A program made the position numbers and the translations under genes. The notes under the pieces are model-generated. The model saw only the letters and a program-made list of their open reading frames with translations, had not been told where the DNA came from and did not search any database. From Actinomortierella ambigua (taxonomy: Eukaryota > Mortierellomycota > Mortierellomycetes > Mortierellales > Mortierellaceae), in contig JAAAJB010000802.1 in assembly GCA_016098155.1 (NCBI GenBank), forward strand, positions 1-11,836: 11,836 bases of DNA, read 5' to 3'. Below are positions 1 through 9,819 of the stretch, one piece after another. Each line of letters starts with the position of its first letter. The stretch's first letter is position 1.

Positions 1-3
1 TTA

Positions 4-1733
4 TCACGAAGAAGGCACCTCATCAGGGCCCGCGGTCTCCCTCGCGAGACCCGAGGTACGATGGTGGTGGCTCAGATTGGCCCGCTGGAGATACTGAGGT
101 GGCAGCGAGTCGCTCGATCCTCCGGTAGTACCCCCATGGCCCTCTGGGATCGGTGTGCCAGGGATCGGCGTTGGCACTCTGGAACCATGATTGTTTTCTC
201 CAAAGCATGTGTCCATGAGCAGCGAGGCCAGGCGATGTTGGTCACGGTCGTCCGACAGGATGACAGCCTCAAGAGCATCGACTCCGTTCAGGTCTACAAA
301 GAGCTGACGAGTCGTCGTCGTCGCCGCCGTATCGGAGGGGATGACAGAGTCGTTGGTCAGTATCAACTCGGCATAGCGCAAGCCTAGCCAAATGAGTTCA
401 TCGTCCTTGGTCCGCAACAAGTCCAAGAAACCGGGCAACAGTTGTCGATGCGGCAGCATCTGGACATAGTCGGCACCATGGGCGGCCAGATGGACCAACG
501 CATAGGCGGCCTCCTTGCGGATATCGTAATTCTGATGAGTGACAATGTTGGCCAAGGTTGGGATGAACCCGGCTTGGACAATCTTGGCCACATCACCCGC
601 CTGGTGGTCGGCCGTCAGATTCGACAGGAGCCAGAGCGACTCCTTCTTGACGGCGCGACAGTCGGACTGGATCAGTTGGTGCAGCGCCGGCAGGAACCCA
701 GCCTCGTTGATGAGCTCCGCCGAGTTGTCGTCGGGCCCGCTCGCAATGTTGCCCAGCGCCCGCACCAACGGGATCACGAGCGCGCCGAGGGTCAAAAAGT
801 CTTTGAGCGGTGCGACCAGCAATGGAATCAATCGCTGCTCCAGGAGATGTGTGATCAGATTCTCGGGGCCCGAGGTCAGATACACGATCACCCATGCAGC
901 CTCGGAGATCACTGCTGGCTCCTAAAAAAAAAAAAATAAATGAAAGGCAAGAGCCCGAGATCGGATAAATCATCATCAGTCTTTCACGCTCCGCACTTTT
1001 GAGGACCGTGGGAGCTTGAAAAGAAGAGCAGCGGCCAGTTGAAAAGTAGCAACAACAATATCAACAGCAAAAACTATTCGTACAGTGTCAACACGAAGGT
1101 GGCGAAGTAGAGGTGGGACAAGCCCTGCCTTCAAAAGGTCTTCGTTGGCCGTTCCTTGACCACGCGCCAGGTTGGACAGCGCAAAGCAGGCAGTTTGGAC
1201 GAGATTCAGATCCTACAAAAACATCATAAACGAAATCGCATCAGACTCCAAGAACAGAAATGGAACGCTGTTCAATAGGGTTAACTGACATCGTTCTTCC
1301 TTACCTTGGAATCAAGCAGCTTGATCAATGGAGGGAGAGCACCGTTGGCTCGGAGTCGCTCACTGAAAGCTGGGCCCTCAGCAGCCATGTTGCCAAGTGC
1401 CCATGCAGATTGGTCGACCAAGGCCTGTTGGTATGGTTTTTGTTTAACATTTTGAGTTTAGGGCCCGTTTTAGCCATCAAAAGTGTGGCGGCAACCTGTG
1501 GATGTTCCAATGTTGGCGTTCTTTTTTCCGTTCCCTATGTGCACACTATTGTTGCAACATTGTCTCTAATTCCTTGACTTGTACCCCTCCAAAAGTACAA
1601 TCCATAAAAGAAACGTACCACATTCTGGCCGTCAAGAAAACTGATCAGGTGTGGTGTGGTGGTCATGGCTGCCTCGCACAGAGCGCTTGAACTTGCTGCC
1701 ATGTCTATGTTCAGATACCAAGTAACAGATACG

Positions 1734-1764
<31 letters not shown>

Positions 1765-3371
1765 CCAAAGGAGGCCAAAAGGCGTTAGATTCTGCTGCTA
1801 GTTGTAGAGTGAAAAGGGATGACAGCGAAGTGTAATAGATACATTGTGGGATTGTGGGATTGTGGAACAGGATACATTGGTGCTCTTTACAAAGCAGGTA
1901 CATATACATGTCATTCATCACTGAGCTGTCTTACTTGTAATCACCCATGTTGCGAGTAGCTGCTGCTCAGCATCAGTGCCTGTGAGGATACCCTATAGTT
2001 CACCGCCCCAAATGCAAGAGAAGGCTATTGTGAGGAAGTAAACACACGATGCTTTTGCCCGGGGATACATATACCTTGGATAAAGCTGGAACCCAGTCGG
2101 GAATACCCCCGCCGGGCGTAACAGAACGTTCCATTGCATCATTATGACGTCGCAATGTAGCTCTTCTCAGCTCAAACCTTGCACAGAGGAGAGTTGAATG
2201 TAATGAAGAAACAATGGCGATCTTGGCTGTTCTTGTCACTTGTTGGAGATGGAGGATACATATTCCGAAATACTTCTTACCTCCAGAACGTCCTTAAACT
2301 CGGGGCTCGTAGCGTACGCGACTACAGGACCTGAGCTATGGTCTGTCGACAAGTAGTTGCTCAGCCTCTTGAGCGCGTCGGCTTTGTCTTCCTGTTTATG
2401 ACTCTAACAACATTGGGAATGAAAGATAGCAGAGAAAAAGAGAGGGGGAGAAGGAAAGGGGGAGAATAAAGACAGGTCGACGATGGAGGGGAAGAGAGAG
2501 GTGGAGAAGGGGGGATGGAACAAATGAGAGAGAAAAAAGGAATAGAAGGACGAGTCCCATCCCCCATCGTCGTGGTTTCCAACAACAAAAGGCGATATGG
2601 TCAGACAAGGGGGCTCTTTTCTCCCTTCTTTTGTTCCATTTTTTCCCACGTACGGCTCCCATCCAACGGGGCATGCGCTGCTCACCTTGAGCAGTGCCTT
2701 GACCTCGTTCACTTGGTCAAGCGTGGCTTCGGCTTCACCGTCTGTGGCGAGTTGCATCGCCCCCCGCATGCACAAGTCGGTTTGAACGCCACAGCAAAAG
2801 GTGGAGAATAGAAATGAGAAAAGAAAGTGTAAGAGGCAAGGAATGTCCTCCAACAAACCACTTGCTGTGACACCCACATGTACTCAACGGCTCTGTCGAC
2901 TCTCCACACACGAACACCCCTATACTGCATTCAGTGGCCGCGAGAAAGGAACAGAGAAGAGAAAGAAAGCAAGAGACGAGCTTACGAAACCTCTCTCTCT
3001 CTTTCTTGTCTCTCTCTCTTCCTTTTGTTTCTTGTCAGCTTACCTCCCTCAGTCGCCTCAGTGCCTGTCTCAGCAGGAGAGTCTTTGGCAGTGGCAGAAC
3101 GCTTGAAGCGCTTGGAAGCCACAAGAGCCTCGCGTCTCTCCTTTCGCAATTGGGCGTCCTTGGTAACGCGCTGCTCATGCACCTCTTTGGAAGTCTTGGG
3201 CAGCGGGTTAGCTTTGTAGAGGTCCTTGAATTTGGAGGGGGCTGAAGAGGACGACGATGAAGAAGCTGCTCCTACTGCCTGTCCTTCACTGCCACCAGGC
3301 TGTGCGCCTGCAGCAGCCGCAGCCTGCTCCTGTAGCTTCCTTGTGGTTGATCGTAAGGTGCGTGTCTCCAT
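4..3371 (-). CDS. Importin-alpha-like armadillo protein (karyopherin alpha family), 9 exons, 637 aa
   Basis: Exons on the minus strand: 3371-3044, 2741-2686, 2403-2281, 2170-2075, 1992-1935, 1704-1619, 1424-1305, 1212-1084, 921-4; all introns are GT-AG and the frame closes at TGA (6-4), with TAA directly after it. The family adaptor binds nuclear localisation signals and links cargo to importin beta. Residues about 64-91 look like an importin-beta-binding domain (QLRKERREAL core, basic flanks). Armadillo repeats run from about 170 to 560. Helix-3 pairs match importin alpha in order: W217/N221, W257/N261, F299/N303, W342/Y346, R386/N390, W429/N433, then Y472/H476 where W/N is usual. The start is the first in-frame ATG. 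It carries a Ser/Ala-rich stretch before the IBB and a low-complexity Gly/Pro/Ser tail, making it longer than the usual roughly 550 aa. It may be a divergent paralogue (for example TMCO6-like) rather than the main importin alpha. Confidence 0.9.
1734..1759. repeat. (CA)n microsatellite in importin-alpha-like intron 5
   Basis: About twelve CA units lie 30 bases upstream of the intron 5 acceptor (1706-1705 on the minus strand). On the transcribed strand this is a (TG)n run that takes the place of a normal pyrimidine tract. It is likely length-polymorphic. Confidence 0.95.
2414..2550. repeat. Polypurine tract in importin-alpha-like intron 2
   Basis: The plus strand is almost pure A/G for over 100 bases, with runs such as agagaaaaagagaggggg, so the transcribed strand is C/T-rich and lies just upstream of the exon 3 acceptor. 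It probably acts as an extended pyrimidine tract. Long open frames here are low-complexity artefacts. Confidence 0.8.
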
Positions 3372-3575
3372 AGTGACCTGACTAGCGTGTGCGTACAGTG
3401 TATGTTTGCAGAGAGAGTGAGAGTGAGAGGTAGAGAGAAAGTGTTTGGCGGGGTGGGAAATGGTACTCAAAAAAAAAAAGGCAACAAAGAGCAGTCCTCA
3501 TCACGCCAATAGACTGCCCATGAAGGTTTCAGCCTGGTGGGTTCCATTTCGTCGCTTCGTTTTCTTGAATGCAAC
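3372..3575. promoter_or_regulatory. Divergent (bidirectional) promoter between the importin-alpha-like gene and WDR82
   Basis: Only 204 bases separate the two ATGs, so both promoters and both 5' UTRs must fit here. Visible elements are a CCAAT pentamer at 3506-3510 (plus strand), a GA-rich stretch at about 3408-3440, and an A11 run at 3469-3479. No TATA box is seen on either strand, consistent with housekeeping genes. A plus-strand ATG at 3520 opens a short frame that overlaps the WDR82 start out of frame (stop at 3649-3651). Confidence 0.6.
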
Positions 3576-5320
3576 ATGTCATACTTTTCACAAGGGCAAC
3601 ATTCGCAACAGCAACAACAGCAGCATTCATGGCAGCAGCCCGCAACAATAGCAACACCACAGCATCCTCAACTGGCACCAGTAGTACTTACATCGACCAT
3701 CCTCGAGTCATTTAAAGTCACAAAGATCTTCAAGGACAACACCCAAATCATCACTTCGCTCGACTTTGACGACTCTGGCACTAAATGCATAACAAGTGCT
3801 GAAGACGAGAGTCTTCATGTCTATGACTGTACTGCTGGAAAGTATGTACAAGGCTGTTTCTATGTTGTCTTTGGAGAGCAATCGTGTTTTTGACGCGTGA
3901 TAGATGTGAGGATGTACGCCTTGATTGACACGCCCATGCTTGTATCATGGTAACACTGATCCACTAGACTCCACAAGACACTCTTCAGCAAAAAGTACGG
4001 TGTTCACTTGGCACGATTCACACACCGGTCGACCAATGTCGTCTATGCATCTACCAAGGAAGACGGTATGATGAATACCTTGACTTTATCGATGAATCAA
4101 TTATCGCAGTATGGTTTTATTTTCTCATCGATCTTCTTCCTCATCATTCCGCATAGACACATTGCGGTATCTCTCACTTCACGACAACAGATACATCCGT
4201 TACTTCAAGGGGCATGAGAAGAAGTACGTATCCAATACATCAATGTATCACTCGGAACAGATGAGTTTATCATACATGTGTGATTAATCACTAATCACTC
4301 ACGTATGTTTTGATCCTGTGTAAAATCTAGAGTGGTAGCGTTAGAAATGTCGCCGTTGGATGATCAGTTCATTGCAGGAAGCGAGGATGCTGTACGGTTA
4401 TGGGATCTCCGGTCGCCCAACTGCCAGGTATGACGTCAAACTGGAACGTGATGACAGGCGGCGGACGCTGTTTCCTACCTATCGTTGGTTATTGTATATC
4501 CGACTCACATGGTCACTCATCTATGTCGCGTTTAGGGTGCCGTCTCGATTGTAGGACGGCCGGCTGTAGCATTTGACCCAAGTGGACTTGTCTTTGCCGT
4601 TGCTTTGGATGCGACACTTCGGCTCTACGATGTCAAGTCGTTTGATCAGGTATGAGAGCATGTCCTCCTCACTGATGTCTCTAACGACCTTTACCCTTGT
4701 ACGATGTGGTTATTTTGGCTGACCTTTCTTTTTTTTTTTTTTTTTTTTTTTGTTTGACGAAATAGGGTCCATTCCAGACAGCGGAGATTGGTAGTTCGCT
4801 TGGTATTCATTCACAAAATATTCGAGCCACGCAGCTCGAGTTTAGCACGGATGGCAAGAACATCCTGGTGACAACATCAGGAGATGCGCATTATGTAATT
4901 GATGCCTACTCAGTAGAGACAAAGTTCAAACTGACAGGACACAGCTATGGCACAGATCCTTCAGATACATTCCCAAGTGGCGGTGAGGCATCATGGACAC
5001 CGGACGGCAAATGCGTGCTTTCTGGCTCTAGAGATGGATGGATATACCTGTGGGACATTGCACGTGCGTCACAAGAGCCAATGAATGTCCTGAACAGCAA
5101 TGGTGCAAGCGGATCGAATGGAACTCTTGTAGGACCGAATCGAGAGCTCAGCCCGTTTAAGGTCCTCAAGGCCCACAGCACCCCATCACATATTGTCGGA
5201 TTCAACCCCAAGTATCTTATGATGGTCAGTGGTTCGACGGAGCTTGCATTTTGGGAGCCTGATCCCAACATTGTCGGGCTGGACGCACTCCATGACTTTT
5301 CTAGTGGTGTAAGGCACTGA
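3576..5320 (+). CDS. WDR82/Swd2-type WD40 protein (COMPASS/Set1 and 3'-end processing factor), 6 exons, 398 aa
   Basis: Exons: 3576-3841, 3968-4065, 4157-4223, 4331-4427, 4536-4649, 4766-5320; splicing keeps one frame to TGA 5318-5320. The family is a beta-propeller subunit of the Set1/COMPASS H3K4 methyltransferase and of phosphatase and cleavage/polyadenylation complexes. Hallmarks read straight through the junctions: [18 protein letters not shown], the SKKYGV and [17 protein letters not shown] segments, the very conserved [27 protein letters not shown], and [20 protein letters not shown] near the end. The first about 40 residues are a Q/P-rich extension with a Q6 run, and there is an N/S/G-rich insertion in the last third. 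Together with a C-terminal tail these make it longer than animal and yeast members (about 310-330 aa). The propeller starts near residue 45. Start chosen as the first ATG in frame. Confidence 0.95.
4729..4751 (+). repeat. T23 homopolymer in WDR82 intron 5
   Basis: An uninterrupted run of 23 T lies just upstream of the intron 5 acceptor (AG at 4764-4765) and serves as its pyrimidine tract. Its length should be treated as uncertain in any assembly. Confidence 0.95.
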
Positions 5321-5422
5321 GATGCAAATAGAACTGCAATACAACACTACCATTACCTGCATAGAATAAGAACATGTACACGGAAGAACGTGTTAAAATG
5401 TTTATTTCTCTACCTTTCCACG
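5321..5422. other. Convergent 3' junction between WDR82 and PRPF6 genes
   Basis: The two stop codons face each other across 102 bases. On the minus strand an AATAAA lies at 5406-5401, 16 bases after the PRPF6 stop. On the plus strand the best polyadenylation-like hexamer is AATAAG at 5365-5370. Cleavage 10-30 bases past each signal would make the transcripts end within a few bases of each other or overlap. Confidence 0.7.
5401..5406 (-). terminator. AATAAA polyadenylation signal of the PRPF6 gene
   Basis: A perfect AATAAA on the minus strand, 16 bases downstream of the TAA stop, implies a very short 3' UTR. Confidence 0.6.
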
Positions 5423-8400
5423 TTATGGCACTACATTGGAGGGTAACGAGGCTGCGGTGAGAACCAAAATCTCTTCGGTTGGCTTTGCAACGTTCTTGAG
5501 GTCCTTTGCAACGGCTTGCCAGTGCTCGCCATGTCTGGGTTCGGCAGCTTTGCATCGTCGTACCAGATCATCGCGCCTGTTGTCATCGCCATGCTGGACC
5601 TCAAACTTGTAGTGCCATGCCCAAGCATCGCCCAGGTCACCATCAGCCTTCTCGGCACGCAGGAACCACTGCCGAGCCTTTTCAACCTGACGATCTGACC
5701 AAAACAAACGCGCAGCCGTGACAAGAACATGGGCCGAGTTCTCTGATTTCTTCAAGGCATCGACAATCTTGCCTTTTCGCTGGGCTCTGGGTTCCAGCCA
5801 GACAGCCTCCGACCAAAGAAGGCCTGATGTAGGGCAGTCCTGCAGAGCCTTGGACATGAGGGCCTTAGCCATGGACTGGTTACCTCCTCGCAATTCGATC
5901 CGCACAGACTCGAGCCAAAGCTCTGGTGTCTTGGGGTTTAACAGACGCGCACGCTCGAGAAGTGCACGAGACTTGATCAAGAGTCCAGCCTTCTCCTCCA
6001 GCCTCGATGCCAGGATCCACAGCGATGTCGATTTGGGACAACTCTTCAGACCCTTGATAAAGTTCTCACGCGCCTTTTGGTTGTCGCCACGATCGACCAG
6101 GATTTGACCACGGATCATCCACATCTTGTCTGACTGTGGGTACTTGATCAAGCCTTCGTCCAGCACCTGTAGGGCCTCGTCAATCTTGCCCAACTGGCGC
6201 TTAAAGACGGCCGACTTCATCCAGACCTTCATTGTGTCGGCCTGCTCACGCGCCTTTTGCAGCAGCAATTCAGCTCGACCGTGCTCGCCATTCTCAGCCT
6301 CCAGCTTTACGGCAGCCAGCCAGATCTGCTCACTGTTAGGGTTGGCCAAAAAGGCGGCGTCCAAAATCGCGCGTGCACCCGGAACATCGCCACCAAGCCA
6401 CTTTTCTTTGGCGCCCATGAGCCACAAAAATTCCGCGTGCGGACAAAAAGTGATGGAGCGGGCCAAGAGCTCCTCCAGAGACTCTTTGGTGCCATGGGCC
6501 TTCTCCAGCAAGATGGCTCGACGCCAGACTGACTTTTTGGCAGGGAATGTCCGCAGAGCATGTGCATAGATGGCACGGGCTGTATCGTATGACTGGTGAA
6601 CAATGGCTGACTCTGCATCCTCCATCCAGGTCGACTTGAGATCCGGCTCCTCGATACCCATGCCAATAGTGGCGCGGATCAGTGCCTGACACGTCTTGAT
6701 GAATCCGTTCTTTTCGCACTTTTCCGCTTCTTCAATCCACTGATCACGAGTCAGCGCCGACTCCATCATCGACAATCTCCTGACAGCGTTGGCGACCAGG
6801 GTATCCACATCCTTGCCGTTCGCCTCCTCCAGACAGAAAGCAGTGATCCAAATCTCGTGTGAGGTTGGGACTTTGCCACGAGCACGGTTAAGAACCTTCT
6901 TGGCATTCTCGTATGTCTCAAGGCGCGCGAGTGCAATCCAGAGCTCGACCGACTGTGGCACCAACTCGACGGCTCTGGCGAGCAGGATGCGGGCGTTGTT
7001 GGGATCCTCCTCCATCTCGACGGCGGCCTTCCAGAGCCTGACAGAGTTGGGCACATTCTCGAGCGCGCGTCTCAGCACTGTCTTCTTTGCATCCGTCTCT
7101 GTTTCCAGGTCGACCGCCTTGAGCCAAATCTTGACCGACTGTCGGATCTCGCGCACAGCGTTCGACAGAATCTTTTTGGCGTTCTCGACCGTGTTGAGTC
7201 GCACAGCCTCTAGCCAGATATCCTCCGATTTGGGGCATTCACTGCAACCTTTCTCGATGAACTGTCGTGCGTCACCAATTTTTCCGGCGTGCTCCTCCAG
7301 TCGCGCCGCGGCAATCCACCCCGGTGCATGCTTTGGGTTGGTAGTGATGACCGACCTGAGCAACAGTCGCGCCTTCTTCAGGTCACCAATCTCGGCAGCA
7401 CTCTTATGAGTGACGCTGTTAAGATCCGTGAGATAGCCCTTGGGGTCGATAGTTGTTTGTCCAGAAGCAGAGTCGGCCATACGGTCCAGACGCAGTCCAA
7501 GGACCTGCTTATTTGCTTCTCCAATCTCTCTAAAGTTGGTCATTGTTCCAGCTGGTGTTGAAAGGCCGTTCTAGGTGTGGTGCGAGAAATCATCAAAAGG
7601 GAGAGTGTAAGAAAGCTTGCACAAAGTCAATGAGACACGATAATGTTTTCAATGCTGGTGTTAACAAATGATTGGTACCTTGGCATCCAAAGTATTCGTC
7701 AATTCCTCTCGACCTCTTGTTAACAACGAGTCGGGCACTGGTGTGAAAAAGTCTCGTCGATTCTCCTTCTTCTTGTTCTTGCCTGCAATATTGCCGACCT
7801 CAGGTAAACTCTCCCACTGGTCGGAGGTAACGGCACTCAAGCCACGCTTCAGATCTGCAAATTGATCCTTGATTGACGGACCTTCTCCGCCTTCAGCTTC
7901 CTCCCGTTCCTTTGCGCGCTGCTCTCTAATGTGCGTGTGGAGGTTTTTTTTGTCATGGAAACATGTGTATGAAATAGCAGCTCGGAGGTTAGATTAAAGC
8001 ACGCAAACAACTTGAATATATTTGACAATGGCAGATGATCGTAAAAAAAATCTTCACCTCTTTGCCTTTCGGCGTTCTTCGATCCTTGTATCAATAGAGT
8101 CATAAATTCTGTCCGCTTCCTCGTCATCGGCCTCGTAGGGTGCAGTGTTGAAAAGGCCCGTCTCGTTGTCTGGGTCCTGAAAGCGCTCGTCATCATCGTC
8201 GCCTTCTTCTTTCTTCCGATGAGCCTGGTGCTGCATCCGAGCAATATCCCTATTGAATGAGGCGCAGCAGAATGAGAATACACAACGCGGGGGGGGGGGT
8301 CAATTAGCTGCTTCCATGATGACAAAAATAACAGCATATCTGGAATCGATAATTCAATGGTGCAACTGGTAAGCTTACGCTTCTGAAGGGCCTTCACGCG

Positions 8401-8616
8401 CAGGACCAATATCAGATCGGGTCGTGAATCCCGTAGCACTATAGACGCGGCAACAACAAAAGAAGAAAAAATTCAAGAAGAGCATTAGTTACACGAACAG
8501 AGGGCCACTCAAGATGAATTCAAAGAATCCCATTGTCACATTTACCCTCGACCAAGGCCTGCAATGTAGCCCGGTGGGGCCGGCTTGCCCATGAAATCCT
8601 TGGTTGCTGCAAACAT
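5423..8616 (-). CDS. Pre-mRNA splicing factor PRPF6/Prp1 (yeast Prp6), U4/U6.U5 tri-snRNP protein, 5 exons, 905 aa
   Basis: Exons on the minus strand: 8616-8546, 8438-8379, 8249-8058, 7925-7679, 7570-5423 (stop TAA at 5425-5423). The protein bridges U5 and U4/U6 in the tri-snRNP. The N-terminal PRP1 domain is assembled across the first four exons: GKPAPPGYIAGLGRG spliced to ATGFTTRSDIGPAREG (residues 10-42), an acidic stretch with YEADDEEADRIYDSID (about 82-97), then QFADLKRGLS and FFTPVPDSL. From about residue 250 to the end there is an unbroken HAT/TPR superhelix with repeated WLEAVRL-, PNSVRLWKAAVE- and LWIALARLETYENAKKVL-type units. Length matches S. pombe Prp1 and is near human PRPF6. 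The large last exon has no intron in 2.1 kb. The first ATG fits; a second in-frame Met lies at residue 9. Confidence 0.96.
8289..8299 (+). repeat. G11 homopolymer in PRPF6 intron 2
   Basis: Eleven consecutive G on the plus strand (C on the transcribed strand), inside intron 2. No function is evident; the length may be unreliable. Confidence 0.9.
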
Positions 8617-9301
8617 GGTTGGACTGATTTACCAGATGCTGAATGCAGCAACGTTATGTCTGTCTCGGGAAACGCAGTCACAAAGCCCTCGCTGAAAGCC
8701 ATAAGGTTTCCTCATTGATCTATGGGGGTGGTAGGCCGCAAAAGTCAGAGCTCCAAACACATACCCGTACAAATACATGACCGAATATGGAGGCTTGTAC
8801 AGAAGGGAGAGGCTAGAACCGAACAGATGCCATTTGATCTCCGAGCCTCATTGTTTGATAGGATGGAGGTATTTGAGAGTTGGACAACAGCAACAGGGGG
8901 CGTAAGCACTACATGTTTGTTATGCGTCGAGAAATTGAACCACTCTAATCGAAGATTCAGACCAACCAACGTATGCATTTGAATCGACTGACCCCTACTT
9001 GTTTGTCCAAAAAGGCTTGTTAACTATGAGACCCACACAAACGGGCTCAAGCACAGGTGGTGTTCAGGCACAACCTTGTTTCCGCGGTCCAGGATATGGC
9101 CTGGATCGCGAAATGGTAGCTGAGGCACGTTGGACACCAGCGAGATCGTATGAGATTTTGAACATAAAAGGGCACCCTTCTTTCTGTATTCCCAACAAAC
9201 AACCACACCATCTTCCTCCGCAAGCTTGCTTCCACCCCACTTGCACCCCACAACCTCCCTAATCCCTACCGATATTTCCAGGAAAATCAAGAGTACCACA
9301 G
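8617..9301. other. Divergent intergenic region between PRPF6 and the secreted cysteine-rich gene
   Basis: These 685 bases hold the upstream region of both neighbours. I see no RNA gene and no convincing protein. An open stretch on the plus strand at about 8780-8910 reads like loosely coding sequence but has no recognisable motif or family. The right-hand 140 bases have promoter character: an ATAAAAG element followed by a C/A/T-rich leader. Confidence 0.6.
9164..9170 (+). promoter_or_regulatory. TATA-like element of the secreted cysteine-rich gene
   Basis: ATAAAAG lies 132 bases before the ATG. Initiation about 30 bases downstream would give a roughly 100-base leader that is rich in C/A/T, as is common for strongly expressed fungal secreted-protein genes. 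The assignment rests on motif and position only. Confidence 0.5.
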
Positions 9302-9745
9302 ATGTTGCTCAACAAGTTTGTTGTAGTCCTTGCAGTTACGGCTAGCCTGGTGGCTGCTGAAGTGATCGATCGTACTCCTATTAGTCAAGGCGGCTGTAAG
9401 GAAGGCTACGTGGCCCGCGTCAAGTGCGATAAAAAGGGCAAGAACAAGGTCAGCGTCTGCTGCCCTAAGAAGTGCAAGCTCATCAAGTTAAAGCAGAACG
9501 GCTGGAAGGGCTGCATCGCTCCCTTGCCAGCCGGCTGTCCTGTCAACTCTTTTGGTTGTCCGCTGGACTACGGTGGGAGCTGTTGCCCTGTACGGCTTGT
9601 GTTTTTTTAACCATTCTTATGTGGTTTTTTTTGAAGTGTGAATTCAAGAGCAAGTACTAACTTTGTCCTTGTGCTATCCACTATCTCTTAATAGAACGGC
9701 TCGTTTTGTGGCACTATCGGCGCTCGAAACGTGTGCTTCACCTAA
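9302..9745 (+). CDS. Small secreted cysteine-rich protein with two knottin-like modules, 112 aa, 2 exons
   Basis: Exons 9302-9589 and 9695-9745; the 105-base intron has donor GTACGG and acceptor TTAATAG and keeps the frame to TAA. Residues 1-19 form a signal peptide (hydrophobic VVVLAVTASLV, likely cut after VAA at residue 19), so the product is secreted. The 93-aa mature part has 12 cysteines: 32, 42, 53, 54, 58, 71 and 79, 86, 94, 95, 101, 110. Each set of six has the C-C-CC-C-C order of inhibitor-cystine-knot folds, with spacings 9/10/0/3/12 and 6/7/0/5/8. Module 1 is strongly basic (13 K/R, two acidic residues); module 2 is near neutral. I do not recognise a named family. Role (antimicrobial, host-interaction or wall-associated) is open. 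If the intron is retained, the frame ends at 9610 and the last two cysteines are lost. Confidence 0.85.
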
Positions 9746-9819
9746 CTGATTTGTCTCGTCACTTATTTGTTCATCTTATTTGTTTTGTCCCACTTCTTTG
9801 ATTTATATAACTTGAATGA
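9746..9819 (+). other. 3' flank of the secreted cysteine-rich gene
   Basis: T-rich sequence after the TAA with no perfect AATAAA; a tttatataac stretch near 9802-9811 is the only candidate for 3'-end formation. Confidence 0.35.

Noticed and set aside
442..939. Plus-strand open frames opposite the last importin-alpha-like exon
   Set aside because: Antisense shadows; the minus strand encodes recognisable armadillo repeats.
2361..2877. Several overlapping open frames rich in S/P/L/F on the minus strand
   Set aside because: They are translations of the polypurine/polypyrimidine introns of the importin-alpha-like gene; only the short exons there match the family.
5718..7561. Plus-strand open frames opposite PRPF6 (for example 6789-7409)
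   Set aside because: They are antisense shadows of the large last exon; the minus strand gives an unbroken HAT-repeat protein.
8722..8982. Plus-strand open frame of 86 codons in the intergenic region
   Set aside because: No recognisable motif, no supporting splice or start context; composition is only weakly protein-like.
8617..9163. tRNA or other structured RNA gene
   Set aside because: I looked for T-loop and box B-type motifs and found no cloverleaf that folds.
9024..9299. Minus-strand open frames upstream of the secreted protein gene
   Set aside because: They overlap the promoter and leader of that gene and show no family features.
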